From positions 1 to 64,000 of the forward strand of contig CAJTMA010000008.1 in the NCBI GenBank assembly GCA_910577205.1: a stretch of DNA of 64,000 nt, given 5' to 3'. Shown piece by piece: positions 44,456 to 53,508 of the stretch. The position numbers were made by a program, and so were the translations under genes. Numbering within the stretch: position 1 is the stretch's first letter; each line of letters starts with the position of its first letter. Source of the stretch: an uncultured Alphaproteobacteria bacterium. GTDB lineage: Bacteria; Pseudomonadota; Alphaproteobacteria; RF32; CAG-239. Below the pieces are notes generated by a model that saw nothing but the letters and a program-made list of their open reading frames with translations, ran no database searches and was not told where the DNA came from.

Positions 44456-45739
44456 TCACAACAAATCTTCAAGAACTTCAGGGTGGATGCAAACAGCCTT
44501 CAATGCGCCGGACAACAGCCGCCGCCTTTTCAGACATTGCTGCGCCGTACAGCCGACTGCTCCCGGACAGCGGCTGCGAACCATGGCTATTTCGATATCA
44601 TCCATAAACGGCCCTTGAAAAGCGGTAATTCCGTATGAAACACCCCACTTCAGTGCCTTGTCAGAATCACACTTGGCTAAAATGACTTTCTCTTTGCCAA
44701 GCGTTTCAATGATTTCTTTCAAAGCCGGATTAAACGGTTCATCCTCAAGCAGCGGCTCCCAAAACAGCTTAACCATATCCGGCTGCAGCGTTTTCAAATT
44801 CAACATTTTTAACGCTGCCGGACTGACACCGTCAAGAATAAGCTTATGCCCGCCCTTATGCAAAATCTCCTTGGCTTCAAAATAAAGTGGCAGATTGTTA
44901 AAGACATCTATCAGCTGCACTTCAACCAACACTTTTTGCTCCGGCTTCAAAAAGTTACGGGCAAACTCAACAAACTCCCGCGAAAAAACTGAAGACAAAT
45001 TCAGATTCAGGCTGATTTGCTGCGGCCATTTTTTCAAATCCGCCGCAAAAAAAGCAGCCAGCGTTTTCTTATCCAAAGCCTGCGTCATATACAGAAACAA
45101 CCAGCGGTTTGCCACCAAATCCAAATTCCGGTCAAATTGCAGGCTTAAATCTTTAACCGCCACGAAAAACTCTTGGAACAGAACATCAAACTTGCCCACT
45201 CCCTTAATGCGGATAACGCTTTGGCGCTTTACCAACTCCGCAATATCAATCTCATCCAGCTCCGCAATTACATTATCAATTTCTCTGGCTTCGACAGGGC
45301 GTTTCGCCGGCAGCAACTCACCGTCATTCTGCTGAACATCGCTGACCAGCATTTCTTCAACATACTTATAGAATGTCGCAAAATTTTCCGGAAACTCAAA
45401 AACCGTGGCAAATTCGCTGCTGTCTTTGCCATGCAAAATCGGATCAGCGGAAAGCCCCTGCCGCAGCTTGGCAACGGCCTCGTCCACGGTTTCCTGCGTA
45501 ATATCCCGCCCCAGAATGACAAAATCGCCGTTTGACATAATATAAAAATAGCCGCGGGCATTCCCCACCACACTGTCAAACAGCCGCCCCAGAATTTTTA
45601 CAAATTCCGGATGCCGGTGCTTTGGCTTCAGCTTAGATATGCTGACATACAAAACCGCATAGCCGTACGAATTTTTGGAAATACGGTCTAACGCATCCAA
45701 TAAATACTTTTCTGCTTTGCTGCTCTGCTGTCTACTCAT
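44456..45739 (-). CDS. Degenerate EAL-like protein, copy 1
   Basis: 427 aa paralogue of the gene that follows it. Matching segments: GYAVLYVSISKL, FYIMSNGDFVILGRD, VLVEVQLIDVF, KLILDGVSP, VILAKCDSDKALKWGVSYGITAFQGPF. The last 40 residues add cysteines (RCPGAVGC, QQC, VCIHP) not present in copy 2, perhaps a metal site. The EAL catalytic signature is missing. The tandem pair lies downstream of a hybrid kinase gene on the same strand. Confidence 0.65.
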   Translation of the reverse strand: MSRQQSSKAEKYLLDALDRISKNSYGYAVLYVSISKLKPKHRHPEFVKILGRLFDSVVGNARGYFYIMSNGDFVILGRDITQETVDEAVAKLRQGLSADPILHGKDSSEFATVFEFPENFATFYKYVEEMLVSDVQQNDGELLPAKRPVEAREIDNVIAELDEIDIAELVKRQSVIRIKGVGKFDVLFQEFFVAVKDLSLQFDRNLDLVANRWLFLYMTQALDKKTLAAFFAADLKKWPQQISLNLNLSSVFSREFVEFARNFLKPEQKVLVEVQLIDVFNNLPLYFEAKEILHKGGHKLILDGVSPAALKMLNLKTLQPDMVKLFWEPLLEDEPFNPALKEIIETLGKEKVILAKCDSDKALKWGVSYGITAFQGPFMDDIEIAMVRSRCPGAVGCTAQQCLKRRRLLSGALKAVCIHPEVLEDLL

Positions 45740-45796
45740 TTTCTTGCCGTTATTTACTCAAACTAAATTCAGTTATAAACGCTCCGCTTGATATTA

Positions 45797-46936
45797 TCAA
45801 GAGTCTTGCTCGGTTGCTAACAGCCGCTGCAATTCACCGGAAACTTCCGCCATCTGATACGGCTTCTGCACAAAAGCGATATTTTTTCCCGCCGGAATAT
45901 CCTCCCTTTCGCCGCCGCTGGCAAACATCACTTTTACATTTGGATTTTGCCGTCGCAGCGCTTCATAGGTTTCCACTCCGCTCATTCCCGGCATAACCAC
46001 ATCCAGCACCACCGCGTCAATCTCCGGATACCGGGCATATAACTCTATGGCTTCCCGGCCGCTGCCGGCCTCTAAGACATCCATCCCGGAAATTTTCAGC
46101 ATTTCCCCCAGCAAACCTCTCAACAGCGGCTCATCATCAACAATCAGTACCCTGCCATTCACTTGCTTTCTCGCCAAAGGAAAATATACCCTGAAACAAC
46201 TGCCTTTTCCAACGTCACTATCCACCGTCAAACCCGCAGCATGGCTTTGAACAACCTCCCGAACCACTGACAACCCCGTTCCGCCTCCGAATGGTTTTGT
46301 TGAAAATGCCGCTTCAAAAATCCGTGACCTCACCGCAGGTTCAATCCCTTTACCGGTATCGCTGACCTCTAAACAAACATATTTGCCGGGCTGAACAGCC
46401 GCCACTGCTTCCGGCAATTCACCGCCGCTAAAGTCACAATTCGCAGTTTTTATCCGTATTGTGCCGCCTTGCGGCATGGCCTCAGCGGCATTGACACCCA
46501 AATTCATCAGCAGCCGCCGTACCAAATCTGCATTGCCGTTAATTCTGTCTTGCTCTGCTCCGCAAAAACTCTCTACAACAATATTGCCTGACACAGAATG
46601 CTTCAGCAGGTCAAGAGTTTCACCCACACATTCATTCAGGCTGATAACTTGAAAATCAGGCATTTTATTTTCAGCCGACAACATACGCCGTCCCTGCTCT
46701 CCGGCACGAAGAATAATTTCGGCATAAGATTTTAATTGCGGATTATCCGCTAACTTTAACGCTAATATTTCTGCTGCGCCGTTCATCCCGGCTAAAAGAT
46801 TGCGCAAATCATGAACAACCTGCTTAGCTCTACTGACAGCCACATCCGTTTTTCGCTTCAAACAGCACAACATCACGCCCAAAACCGTCGCCAAGGCAAA
46901 AGCCCCGATTATTATCCCTATTTCCCAGTAATGCAT
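45797..46936 (-). CDS. Hybrid sensor histidine kinase with receiver domain
   Basis: 379 aa. One membrane helix at residues ~7-27, then straight into HisKA (VVHDLRNLLAGMNGAAE, phospho-His), an HATPase (N box LGVNAAEAM, DTGKGIEPAVRSRIFEAAFSTK, GGGTGLSVVREVV) and a REC domain (VDDEPLLRG, phospho-Asp in VVLDVVMPGMSG, Lys in FVQKPY). No periplasmic sensor domain. The order matches CckA-like hybrid kinases without their PAS domains. Upstream of the two EAL-like genes by 57 bases, so they could form one signalling unit. Confidence 0.88.
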   Translation of the reverse strand: MHYWEIGIIIGAFALATVLGVMLCCLKRKTDVAVSRAKQVVHDLRNLLAGMNGAAEILALKLADNPQLKSYAEIILRAGEQGRRMLSAENKMPDFQVISLNECVGETLDLLKHSVSGNIVVESFCGAEQDRINGNADLVRRLLMNLGVNAAEAMPQGGTIRIKTANCDFSGGELPEAVAAVQPGKYVCLEVSDTGKGIEPAVRSRIFEAAFSTKPFGGGTGLSVVREVVQSHAAGLTVDSDVGKGSCFRVYFPLARKQVNGRVLIVDDEPLLRGLLGEMLKISGMDVLEAGSGREAIELYARYPEIDAVVLDVVMPGMSGVETYEALRRQNPNVKVMFASGGEREDIPAGKNIAFVQKPYQMAEVSGELQRLLATEQDS

Positions 46937-47102
46937 GATGTTTTCCCGGCAGTCCGATTTCCTATGTTTTAATTTTACCGCAAGTCCCTTAATGACAGGT
47001 TAATCAATCTTTGGTAACCTGAAAATATCGTTTGATTTTTTAATATCTGCCGCTATAATCCGCTTAAAAATAACTTGAAATACACTACAGAGGAATTTGC
47101 AA

Positions 47103-48554
47103 ATGCTGCCCCCTAAAAATAATTTATTTCCTATCAGAAATGATATCTTAGCCCGCGTTGCTGCCAGTTACTTTGCTGACCGCTTTGCTCATATTGATGA
47201 CATCCCGGCTCAGGTTCTGCCTGACGGCTCACAGTGCTATCGCTGCTCTCTGGATAATGACCGTGACGTTGTCCGCCAGATATGCATGGCTGTCTTGGGA
47301 ATTTGCCCGGCAGATGAAGAAGGCAAAAACCTGCCGCTGCATGACTATGCTCAACAAGCTTTGGCGCGCACACATCTTGAACCGAGCAAAATTTCGGTAA
47401 TCAATTCTGCCTGTGCTGCCTGCCGCAAAGAACGCTACATCGTCAGCGATTTATGCCGCGCCTGCATTGCCCGCCCCTGCCAAGTTAATTGCCCGAAAAA
47501 CGCCATCAGTTTTGTTAACGGCAAAGCTTTTATTGACCAGGATTTGTGCATCAAATGCGGCCGCTGCCACGATGTTTGCCCTTATTCTGCAATCATTAAA
47601 AATGTAATTCCATGTGAAGATTCTTGCCCAGTCGGCGCCATCAGCAAAGACCAGACCGGTAAAGAACACATTGATACCGAAAAATGTATTTCCTGCGGCA
47701 AATGCTTGAAATCATGCCCCTTCGGCGCGATTGTCGAACGCTCCCAAATGGTAGATGTTCTCAAGGCTATGCATGACACAGACAAACACGTTGTCGCCAT
47801 GATTGCCCCGGCTGTTGTCGGCCAGTTTGCCGGCAATGTAAATAATCTTGTCGGTGCTCTGAAAGCCGCCGGATTTGACGATGTTATCGAAGTTGCCGTT
47901 GGCGCAGATATCACCACAGAAAAAGAAGCTGCCGAATTTATCGAACGCATGGAAGCTGGTGAAAAATTCATGACAACATCCTGCTGCCCGGCTTATTTCC
48001 GTGCGGCTCAACTGCACATCCCGGAAATCAAAGAATATGTTTCTTCAACCAAAACCCCGATGTATTACACCGCCGAATTGGTTAAACAGGAACGTCCAGA
48101 CAGCGTCGCCGTTTTTGTCGGCCCATGTTTTGCCAAACGTGTTGAAGCCGAAACAGATCCTAATGTCGATTATGTGCTGACCTTTGAAGAAATGAATGCT
48201 ATTTTTGCCGGCGCCAGCATTGATGTTGCTGCCGCAACCCCTGCTGAATTCACTAAAATTTCCTGCGCACAAGGACGCGGCTTCCCGCTTACCGGAGGCG
48301 TTGCCGGCGCAGTCGCATCTTTGGTTGAGGGTAAGGTTGACATCCGTCCTGAAAAGATTGACGGCTTAAGCACCGAAAACATCAAACTGCTCAAGCGCTA
48401 TGCCGCTAAAGGCTGTGACTGCAATATGCTTGAAGTCATGAGCTGCCCCGGCGGCTGCATTTCCGGCCCGGGCTGTATTGCTATGCCCAATAAAGCGACC
48501 ATTCAGGTAAAGAATTATACCGCTCAAGGCGCTGATTTGAAAAACAAAGCATAA
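47103..48554 (+). CDS. Monomeric [FeFe]-hydrogenase
   Basis: 483 aa. The ferredoxin-like region carries CxxCxxCxxxC clusters (DLCIKCGRCHDVCP, EKCISCGKCLKSCP) plus further cysteines (SACAACRKERY, DLCRACIARPCQVNCP). H-cluster motifs: L1 TTSCCPAYF, L2 GPCFAKRVEAE, L3 EVMSCPGGCISGPGC. Reversible proton reduction to H2, cytoplasmic, for redox balance in anaerobes. The ATG at 47103 has AGAGGAA seven bases before. Maturases HydE/F/G are not in the window. The full H-cluster ligand set argues for activity; transfer from a fermentative anaerobe is possible. Confidence 0.92.
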   Translation: MLPPKNNLFPIRNDILARVAASYFADRFAHIDDIPAQVLPDGSQCYRCSLDNDRDVVRQICMAVLGICPADEEGKNLPLHDYAQQALARTHLEPSKISVINSACAACRKERYIVSDLCRACIARPCQVNCPKNAISFVNGKAFIDQDLCIKCGRCHDVCPYSAIIKNVIPCEDSCPVGAISKDQTGKEHIDTEKCISCGKCLKSCPFGAIVERSQMVDVLKAMHDTDKHVVAMIAPAVVGQFAGNVNNLVGALKAAGFDDVIEVAVGADITTEKEAAEFIERMEAGEKFMTTSCCPAYFRAAQLHIPEIKEYVSSTKTPMYYTAELVKQERPDSVAVFVGPCFAKRVEAETDPNVDYVLTFEEMNAIFAGASIDVAAATPAEFTKISCAQGRGFPLTGGVAGAVASLVEGKVDIRPEKIDGLSTENIKLLKRYAAKGCDCNMLEVMSCPGGCISGPGCIAMPNKATIQVKNYTAQGADLKNKA

Positions 48555-48561
48555 TAAACCA

Positions 48562-48592
48562 ATACCCCCGCAATCCAGCGGGGGTATTTTTT
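48562..48592 (+). terminator. Intrinsic terminator of the hydrogenase gene
   Basis: ATACCCCCGC pairs with GCGGGGGTAT over six bases, followed by a T-run. Confidence 0.92.
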
Positions 48593-49337
48593 ACTTTTGA
48601 AACAGGCGCTTGATTTCTTTCTCTGCCGAGGAACTGAAATAAGGCTGCCATTCGTGATTGGCATTGAACCCTTTCAAACTTTGTATGGCTTTTTCCCGTA
48701 TTTCCCCACAGTTCATCCAGGCATCAATCACTGACAAGTTGCCAAGATTAAACAGGGCTTGCTGAAGTTCTTCGGGCCAAACCATTTCGTCAATGATTTT
48801 CACAATCTCATCAACAGACAAACAGTTTCTATTCATCGGCTCGATATAACACTCAGGATAGCCGTTCCAATCAGAAAAAACATCAAACCTGATAATCTTT
48901 GGCAGCAGATGTTCATTCAGAAGTTCCGCTTTTCCGCGAAGTTCATCATACGCAGCAATTAATTCATCATTGCCGCAGAACATCAGAGCCACATAAGCTT
49001 CTTGGGACAGACCAAAATGCAGCAATTCTCTTTCCACCCAGTAGCCAATTCCCCAGTCATCCAATATGCTATACGGAATACTGACCGTCAGCGCCTTGGC
49101 AAAATTAGACTGCGAAAACCGGAAAAAGCGATAGCGAAATATTTTCCTGTTGCCGCTCTGAATAAGAGCCGGAAGCATAGAATCTTTAAATGCTCCCTGA
49201 TGAATAAGTTTTTTCAAAGCTTTGTTGTTACGCGCCTTGATGTATTCCATAACCGTCGCATCACAAACTTCTTCTGCATTTTTCTGTTCGGGTTTTTCCT
49301 TTTTTAGAAAAGCACCCAATAAACTAAAATAATTCAT
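48591..49337 (-). CDS. Hypothetical protein
   Basis: 248 aa from the ATG at 49337 (MNYFSLLG); the frame is open up to 49415 without a ribosome site. Soluble, helical, rich in Leu, Glu and Asn with short repeated-looking segments (YIKARNNKALKKLIHQGA, LIQSGNRKIFRYRFF) that suggest a HEAT or ankyrin-type solenoid. Not recognised. Convergent with the hydrogenase gene. Confidence 0.6.
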   Translation of the reverse strand: MNYFSLLGAFLKKEKPEQKNAEEVCDATVMEYIKARNNKALKKLIHQGAFKDSMLPALIQSGNRKIFRYRFFRFSQSNFAKALTVSIPYSILDDWGIGYWVERELLHFGLSQEAYVALMFCGNDELIAAYDELRGKAELLNEHLLPKIIRFDVFSDWNGYPECYIEPMNRNCLSVDEIVKIIDEMVWPEELQQALFNLGNLSVIDAWMNCGEIREKAIQSLKGFNANHEWQPYFSSSAEKEIKRLFQK

Positions 49338-49574
49338 TTCTTTTAATTTTAAGATTAAACATAATAAGAATAAATCAAAGGAACTATACTTCCGCCGCCC
49401 GAATTTGTCAAACATTTATATTTTGTCCAATACACCTTCTGTAAACCGACAACGACACACTCTATAATTCACCCTAATCATTGGTGCGGAGCTGAGTTTA
49501 CCCCAATACAAGCGGCATTAACCATTCAAAATTATTCCGCCTCAATAAATCAGGGATTTTCTGTAAGGAATATA

Positions 49575-49609
49575 ACAAAAAAGGTTCGGCAAAATCACCG
49601 AACCTTCTT
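49575..49609 (-). terminator. Intrinsic terminator of the racemase gene
   Basis: AAGGTTCGG pairs with CCGAACCTT; on the minus strand a run of T follows. 13 bases past the stop. Confidence 0.88.
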
Positions 49610-49621
49610 AAATTAATTAAC

Positions 49622-50332
49622 TCAAACATATTGAGAAATAGCTTGCTCTGCGGCAGCTGTCGCATGGCACTCCAGCGTATTAAACAACGGAATATCCGTA
49701 TCACCTTGCATCACCAGCAGCGGAATTTCCGTACATCCTAAGATGATACCCTCAACACCCTGCTTCCTGACTAAATCGCTGATAACCGCCAGAAAATACA
49801 TCTTTGAGCTGCCCAAAATCTCATTCCGGCACAATTCCTCAAAAATTATGCGATCGATCTCCTGACAAGCCTCATCAGAGGGAATAACGGTTTCTATGCC
49901 CATCTGTGCCAGCCGCTCACGATAAAACGTTTCCTTCATCGTAAAACGCGTTCCTAACAAACCAACTTTTTTCAGCCCGGCATTTTGAATTGCCGTTCCC
50001 ACCGTATCCGCAATATGCAAAATTTTATGACCACCGACTTCCAGCGTTTCAGCAACTTTATGCATCGTATTTGAACAAATGAGAATGAAATCAACTTCCC
50101 GAAGAAAAACATCGGCATGATAGCGCAAATAAGCTCCCAGCTCATCCCATTTCTCTTGCTGCTGAATGGCTTCAATCACCGCCATATCCAAACTGTCCAG
50201 TAAAATTTCCGCGGAATGAGTTCCACCTAAACTCAGATTAACTGTTTCATTGATAATCCGGTAATACTCCAGCGTCGAAGGCCAAGCCATTCCGCCCAGC
50301 AATCCGATTTTCAACATTTTTGTTTCACACAT
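49622..50332 (-). CDS. Aspartate/glutamate racemase family protein
   Basis: 236 aa. Two catalytic cysteines lie in ILICSNTMHK (~residue 83) and IILGCTEIPLL (~residue 198); GLLGGMAWPSTLEYY is the usual N-terminus of the YgeA/aspartate racemase group. Likely racemises Asp or a related amino acid, cofactor-free. An internal ATG five codons in (MLKIGLLGG) is an alternative start. Single gene. Confidence 0.88.
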   Translation of the reverse strand: MCETKMLKIGLLGGMAWPSTLEYYRIINETVNLSLGGTHSAEILLDSLDMAVIEAIQQQEKWDELGAYLRYHADVFLREVDFILICSNTMHKVAETLEVGGHKILHIADTVGTAIQNAGLKKVGLLGTRFTMKETFYRERLAQMGIETVIPSDEACQEIDRIIFEELCRNEILGSSKMYFLAVISDLVRKQGVEGIILGCTEIPLLVMQGDTDIPLFNTLECHATAAAEQAISQYV

Positions 50333-50449
50333 ATTGTTTGATTTTAATGAATAATATGAAAATAATAAAAATATGCTCTTTAATTACTAAATATCCAGCA
50401 GCTTGTCAACGTTTAACAACTGCTAACCAAAGTTGAAACTTATTGCTCC

Positions 50450-51090
50450 CCCCACCTTCTCTTTCCATCTTAAACATTCCCTCTTCATCTCAACAACTCC
50501 CTTTTCTCCTCTACTGCCTCCCCCCCTCCTCGCAACTCCCCCTCTCATCACCTCTGCAAACTCTCCCTTTACCCTGCCACAATTCTCTCTTCCAACCCGA
50601 CAAACACCATCCTGTCCGGCAATTCCCCCACTCACCGTTCCTATAAACGCCATCCTCTCCTGCAGCTCTCCCTCTCTTCGTCCCTGCAAGCTCTTTCCTC
50701 CCCGACTGCTATTCCATCGTTCACAACACGTTCTCTCCCCTCTCCCTATTATCTCCCCTTACCAACACTCTCTCCGACAAAACATTCTCTTTTCTCATCC
50801 CACAAACTCTCCCTTTACCCTGCCACAATTCCCTCTTCCAATCCGACAAACGCCATCCTCTCCCGCGACTTTCATTCTCTTCATCCCTACAAACACCTCT
50901 CCGCCTCGCGACGACAATTTCCTCTCACCCCTGCAAGCTCTTTCCTCCCCGACTGCTATTCCATCGCTCACAACACGTTCTCTCCCCTCTCCCGATGATA
51001 ACTCCCTTGCCCCTCTCCCCTACAAACATCCTCTTTTTCCCTGCCACAACAAACGATCCTCTCTTCCCGACAAAGCTTTCTTTCACACCA
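50450..51090. repeat. Pyrimidine-rich (purine-rich on minus) tract with a ~246-bp tandem duplication
   Basis: For about 640 bases the plus strand is overwhelmingly C and T. AAACTCTCCCTTTACCC at 50558 recurs at 50804 (offset 246); CTGCAAGCTCTTTCCTCC at 50684 recurs at 50931 (offset 247). A shorter unit, AAACxCCATCCTxTCC, appears at least three times. Open frames on both strands are by-products of the composition and give low-complexity Pro/Ser/Leu or Gly/Arg/Glu protein. The tract lies just beyond the rplQ terminator. Nothing identifies a function. Confidence 0.8.
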
Positions 51091-51091
51091 C

Positions 51092-51121
51092 AAAAAAAGG
51101 AGTCCTCTCGGACTCCTTTTT
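51092..51121 (-). terminator. Intrinsic terminator at the end of the ribosomal cluster
   Basis: AAAAGGAGTCC (51095-51105) pairs perfectly with GGACTCCTTTT (51110-51120) over TCTC; the minus strand then runs into T's. Confidence 0.92.
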
Positions 51122-51142
51122 AATACCATTTCTCTAACTGAA

Positions 51143-51589
51143 TTAGTTGGCAGCAGCTTCTTTTTCAGCAGCTTCGGCAACAGCTTTTTCTGCAGCGACG
51201 CGAGCTTTATCAGCAGCGCCTTTAGCTGCAACATCGCGTTCAACCAGTTCAATAATTGCCATCGGAGCAGCATCGCCATAACGAATGCCAGCTTTCAAAA
51301 CGCGGGTATAACCGCCGTTGCGGCCTTTATAACGTTCAGCCAAGGTGGAGAAAAGTTTGGAAACAACAGTTTCATCACGCAAGAAAGCCAATGCCAGTCT
51401 GCGGCTGTTCAAATCACCTTTTTTGGCATAAGTAATCATGTTGTCAGCAAAAGTTCTCAATTCTTTAGCACGCGGCAGGGTAATATTAATCTGTTCGTGT
51501 GTCAGCAAAGCATTTGTCAGGTTAGAGAACAAAGCTCTTCTCTGGCTTCTCGGCATATTTAATTTTCTATGTTTCATTCCATGTCTCAT
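51143..51589 (-). CDS. rplQ: Ribosomal protein bL17
   Basis: 148 aa. MRHGMKHRKLNMPRSQRRAL opens the protein; ITLPRAKELRTFADNMITYAK and RNGGYTRVLKAGIRYGDAAPMAIIELV are the conserved core. The C-terminal ~30 residues form an Ala/Glu/Lys-rich tail. AAGGA precedes the ATG. Last gene of the cluster; separated from rpoA by a terminator and a long leader, unlike the tight rpoA-rplQ spacing of many bacteria. Confidence 0.95.
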   Translation of the reverse strand: MRHGMKHRKLNMPRSQRRALFSNLTNALLTHEQINITLPRAKELRTFADNMITYAKKGDLNSRRLALAFLRDETVVSKLFSTLAERYKGRNGGYTRVLKAGIRYGDAAPMAIIELVERDVAAKGAADKARVAAEKAVAEAAEKEAAAN

Positions 51590-51949
51590 GACATATTCCT
51601 TTCTTTTCTCTGTGCTTTGCTAGGCAAAGCGGATAAAACATTTGCTCCCGCCACGGTTTCGACGCTCGCTCATGCACGGAAACACTTAATTCGGAACTGT
51701 TTCTAACATACAATATTCTGAATTGCAAGCAAAAAAGAAAGGATTAAAACCACTATTCAATCTTTTCTTTTTGCCAAGTTTAGCCATCAAGACAGAGTTA
51801 CGTTTGAACCATAGATATCCTCAGCTAAGCCCCAAATACTATCCTGGCTGCAAATCTAGCTGTTTAACTACGCTGGTGAGCGTAGAGCGTCGTCTAACGT
51901 CCCTTAACATTAGCCCCGAGTAAACTCGATTTTTCTGTACAACAACAAT
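51590..51949 (-). other. Long structured leader of rplQ
   Basis: About 360 bases without a gene between the rpoA terminator and rplQ. On the minus strand several small hairpins can be drawn: CTACGC/GCGTAG (~51868-51887), GTTTC/GAAAC enclosing CGTGCATGAGCGAG (~51655-51685) and GCTTTGC/GCAAAGC (~51619-51637). It must carry a promoter for rplQ, and could be a regulatory 5' UTR or a small RNA gene. No known RNA family was recognised. A 66-codon frame on the plus strand has no support. Confidence 0.4.
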
Positions 51950-51985
51950 AAAAAAACTCCCTTGCAGATAACTGTAAGGGAGTTT
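51950..51985 (-). terminator. Intrinsic terminator after rpoA
   Basis: AACTCCCTTGCAG pairs with CTGTAAGGGAGTT (one mismatch region) over ATAA; the minus strand continues into TTTTTTT. 15 bases past the rpoA stop. Confidence 0.9.
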
Positions 51986-51999
51986 CAATAACTTGCCAA

Positions 52000-53010
52000 T
52001 TAGAAGTGTTCATCAACACGACGAATCAATTCTTCGATATTTTCAGGCGGCCAACCCGGAGTATCCATACCCAGGTGAATCCCCATCTTAGCCAAAACTT
52101 CTTTGATTTCATTCAAAGATTTACGGCCAAAGTTCGGAGTACGCAACATTTCTGCTTCTGTTTTCTGAACCAAATCACCGATATAAATGATATTATCATT
52201 TTTCAGGCAGTTTGCAGAACGAACAGACAATTCAAGTTCTTCAACTTTCTTCAGCAGATTACGGTTGAACGGCAGTTCTTCTTTTTCTGCTTCAACTTCA
52301 GCTTCCGGTTCGTCAAAGTTGATAAACGGTTTCAATTGATCCTGCAAAATACGGGCTGCATAAGCAACAGCATCTTCAGGAGTAACAACGCCATTGGTAT
52401 CAACAACCAAAGTCAGCTTGTCATAGTCTGTAACTTGTCCGACACGGGTATTTTCAACTTTGTAAGAAACCTTTTTAACCGGAGAATAGATTGCATCAAC
52501 GGCAATAACGCCAATCGGAGCATCTGCTGATTTGTTCTGGCTAGCCGGAACATAACCTTTACCAGTATTAACAGTGAGTTCCATGCTGATTTTAGCACCG
52601 GCATCCAAGTTGCAAATTACCAAATCCGGATTCTTGATTTCAACATCATGACCAGTTTCAATCATTGCAGCAGTGACCTGACAAGGCCCTTCAGCCTTAA
52701 GCGTCATTGTCTTCGGCCCTTCGCCATGAACGGCGACAGCCAAACCTTTGATGTTCAGAACGATGTCTGTAACATCTTCTCTCACACCCGGAATCACTGA
52801 AAACTCATGCAGGACACCATTAATTTTGATTGCGGTAACAGCACCACCTTGCAGGGAAGATAATAAAACTCTTCTCAGAGCGTTACCTAAAGTTAAACCA
52901 AAACCTCTTTCTAAAGGCTCAACCACAATCTTGGCTCTGTTTCCGCCTTCGCCGGAAACAACTTCTAAGTTTGTAGGTTTAATAAGTTCTTGCCAATTCT
53001 TTTGAATCAC
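52000..53010 (-). CDS. rpoA: RNA polymerase alpha subunit
   Basis: 336 aa. The assembly domain has FGLTLGNALRRVLLSSL and the C-terminal DNA/activator-binding domain (residues ~255-325) has LSVRSANCLKNDNI..GDLVQ and TPNFGRKSLNEIKEVL. The start is GTG (53008-53010) with GAGGA seven bases upstream. Follows rpsK by 95 bases; no rpsD between them, as usual in alphaproteobacteria. Confidence 0.97.
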   Translation of the reverse strand: MIQKNWQELIKPTNLEVVSGEGGNRAKIVVEPLERGFGLTLGNALRRVLLSSLQGGAVTAIKINGVLHEFSVIPGVREDVTDIVLNIKGLAVAVHGEGPKTMTLKAEGPCQVTAAMIETGHDVEIKNPDLVICNLDAGAKISMELTVNTGKGYVPASQNKSADAPIGVIAVDAIYSPVKKVSYKVENTRVGQVTDYDKLTLVVDTNGVVTPEDAVAYAARILQDQLKPFINFDEPEAEVEAEKEELPFNRNLLKKVEELELSVRSANCLKNDNIIYIGDLVQKTEAEMLRTPNFGRKSLNEIKEVLAKMGIHLGMDTPGWPPENIEELIRRVDEHF

Positions 53011-53105
53011 TGGTATGTCCTCTTTATTATTGCATATGCATATTTTACAAAAATCAAAAGAGGGCGAGGCCGGGATAATCCAGCCTCTCCGTCTCTAACT
53101 GAAAA

Positions 53106-53498
53106 TTAAACGCGGCGTCTTTTTCTTAAGCGGCAGCCATTGTGAGGAATCGGGGTAACATCACGAATTGTAGTGATGGTAAAACCGATAACCTGCAAAG
53201 CTCTGATTGCGGATTCGCGTCCAGAACCCGGCCCCTTAACTTCGACTTCCAAAGTCTTCATACCATGTTCTTGAGCTTTTTTACCTGCTTCTTCAGCAGC
53301 AATCTGAGCAGCATAAGGAGTAGATTTACGAGAACCTTTAAAACCTTGAGCGCCCGAAGTAGACCAAGCAACGGTATTACCCTGTGCGTCGGTAATTGTT
53401 ACTCTTGTATTGTTGAAAGTAGAATTCACATGAGCTACGCCTGCAGTGATATTCTTCTTTTCTTTTCTTTTAACACGTTGTGTTACTGCTTTTGCCAT
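53106..53498 (-). CDS. rpsK: Ribosomal protein uS11
   Basis: 130 aa. The S11 core reads GVAHVNSTFNNTRVTITD and GPGSGRESAIRALQ, with DVTPIPHNGCRLRKRRRV at the C-terminus. Binds 16S rRNA at the platform. Second gene of the rpsM transcript, 10 bases after rpsM. Confidence 0.97.
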   Translation of the reverse strand: MAKAVTQRVKRKEKKNITAGVAHVNSTFNNTRVTITDAQGNTVAWSTSGAQGFKGSRKSTPYAAQIAAEEAGKKAQEHGMKTLEVEVKGPGSGRESAIRALQVIGFTITTIRDVTPIPHNGCRLRKRRRV

Positions 53499-53508
53499 GG
53501 ATACCTAC

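Noticed and set aside
50423..51137. 234-codon plus-strand and 88-codon minus-strand ORFs in the pyrimidine tract
   Set aside because: Low-complexity products of skewed composition, no ribosome binding site, no conserved motif.
51723..51923. 66-codon plus-strand ORF opposite the rplQ leader
   Set aside because: No start signal; lies antisense to a leader between two co-oriented ribosomal genes.
51590..51949. tmRNA or RNase P RNA in the rplQ leader
   Set aside because: Some short stems and a GGGGCTTAG string looked tRNA-like, but no acceptor/T-arm pairing, tag reading frame or RNase P core could be drawn.
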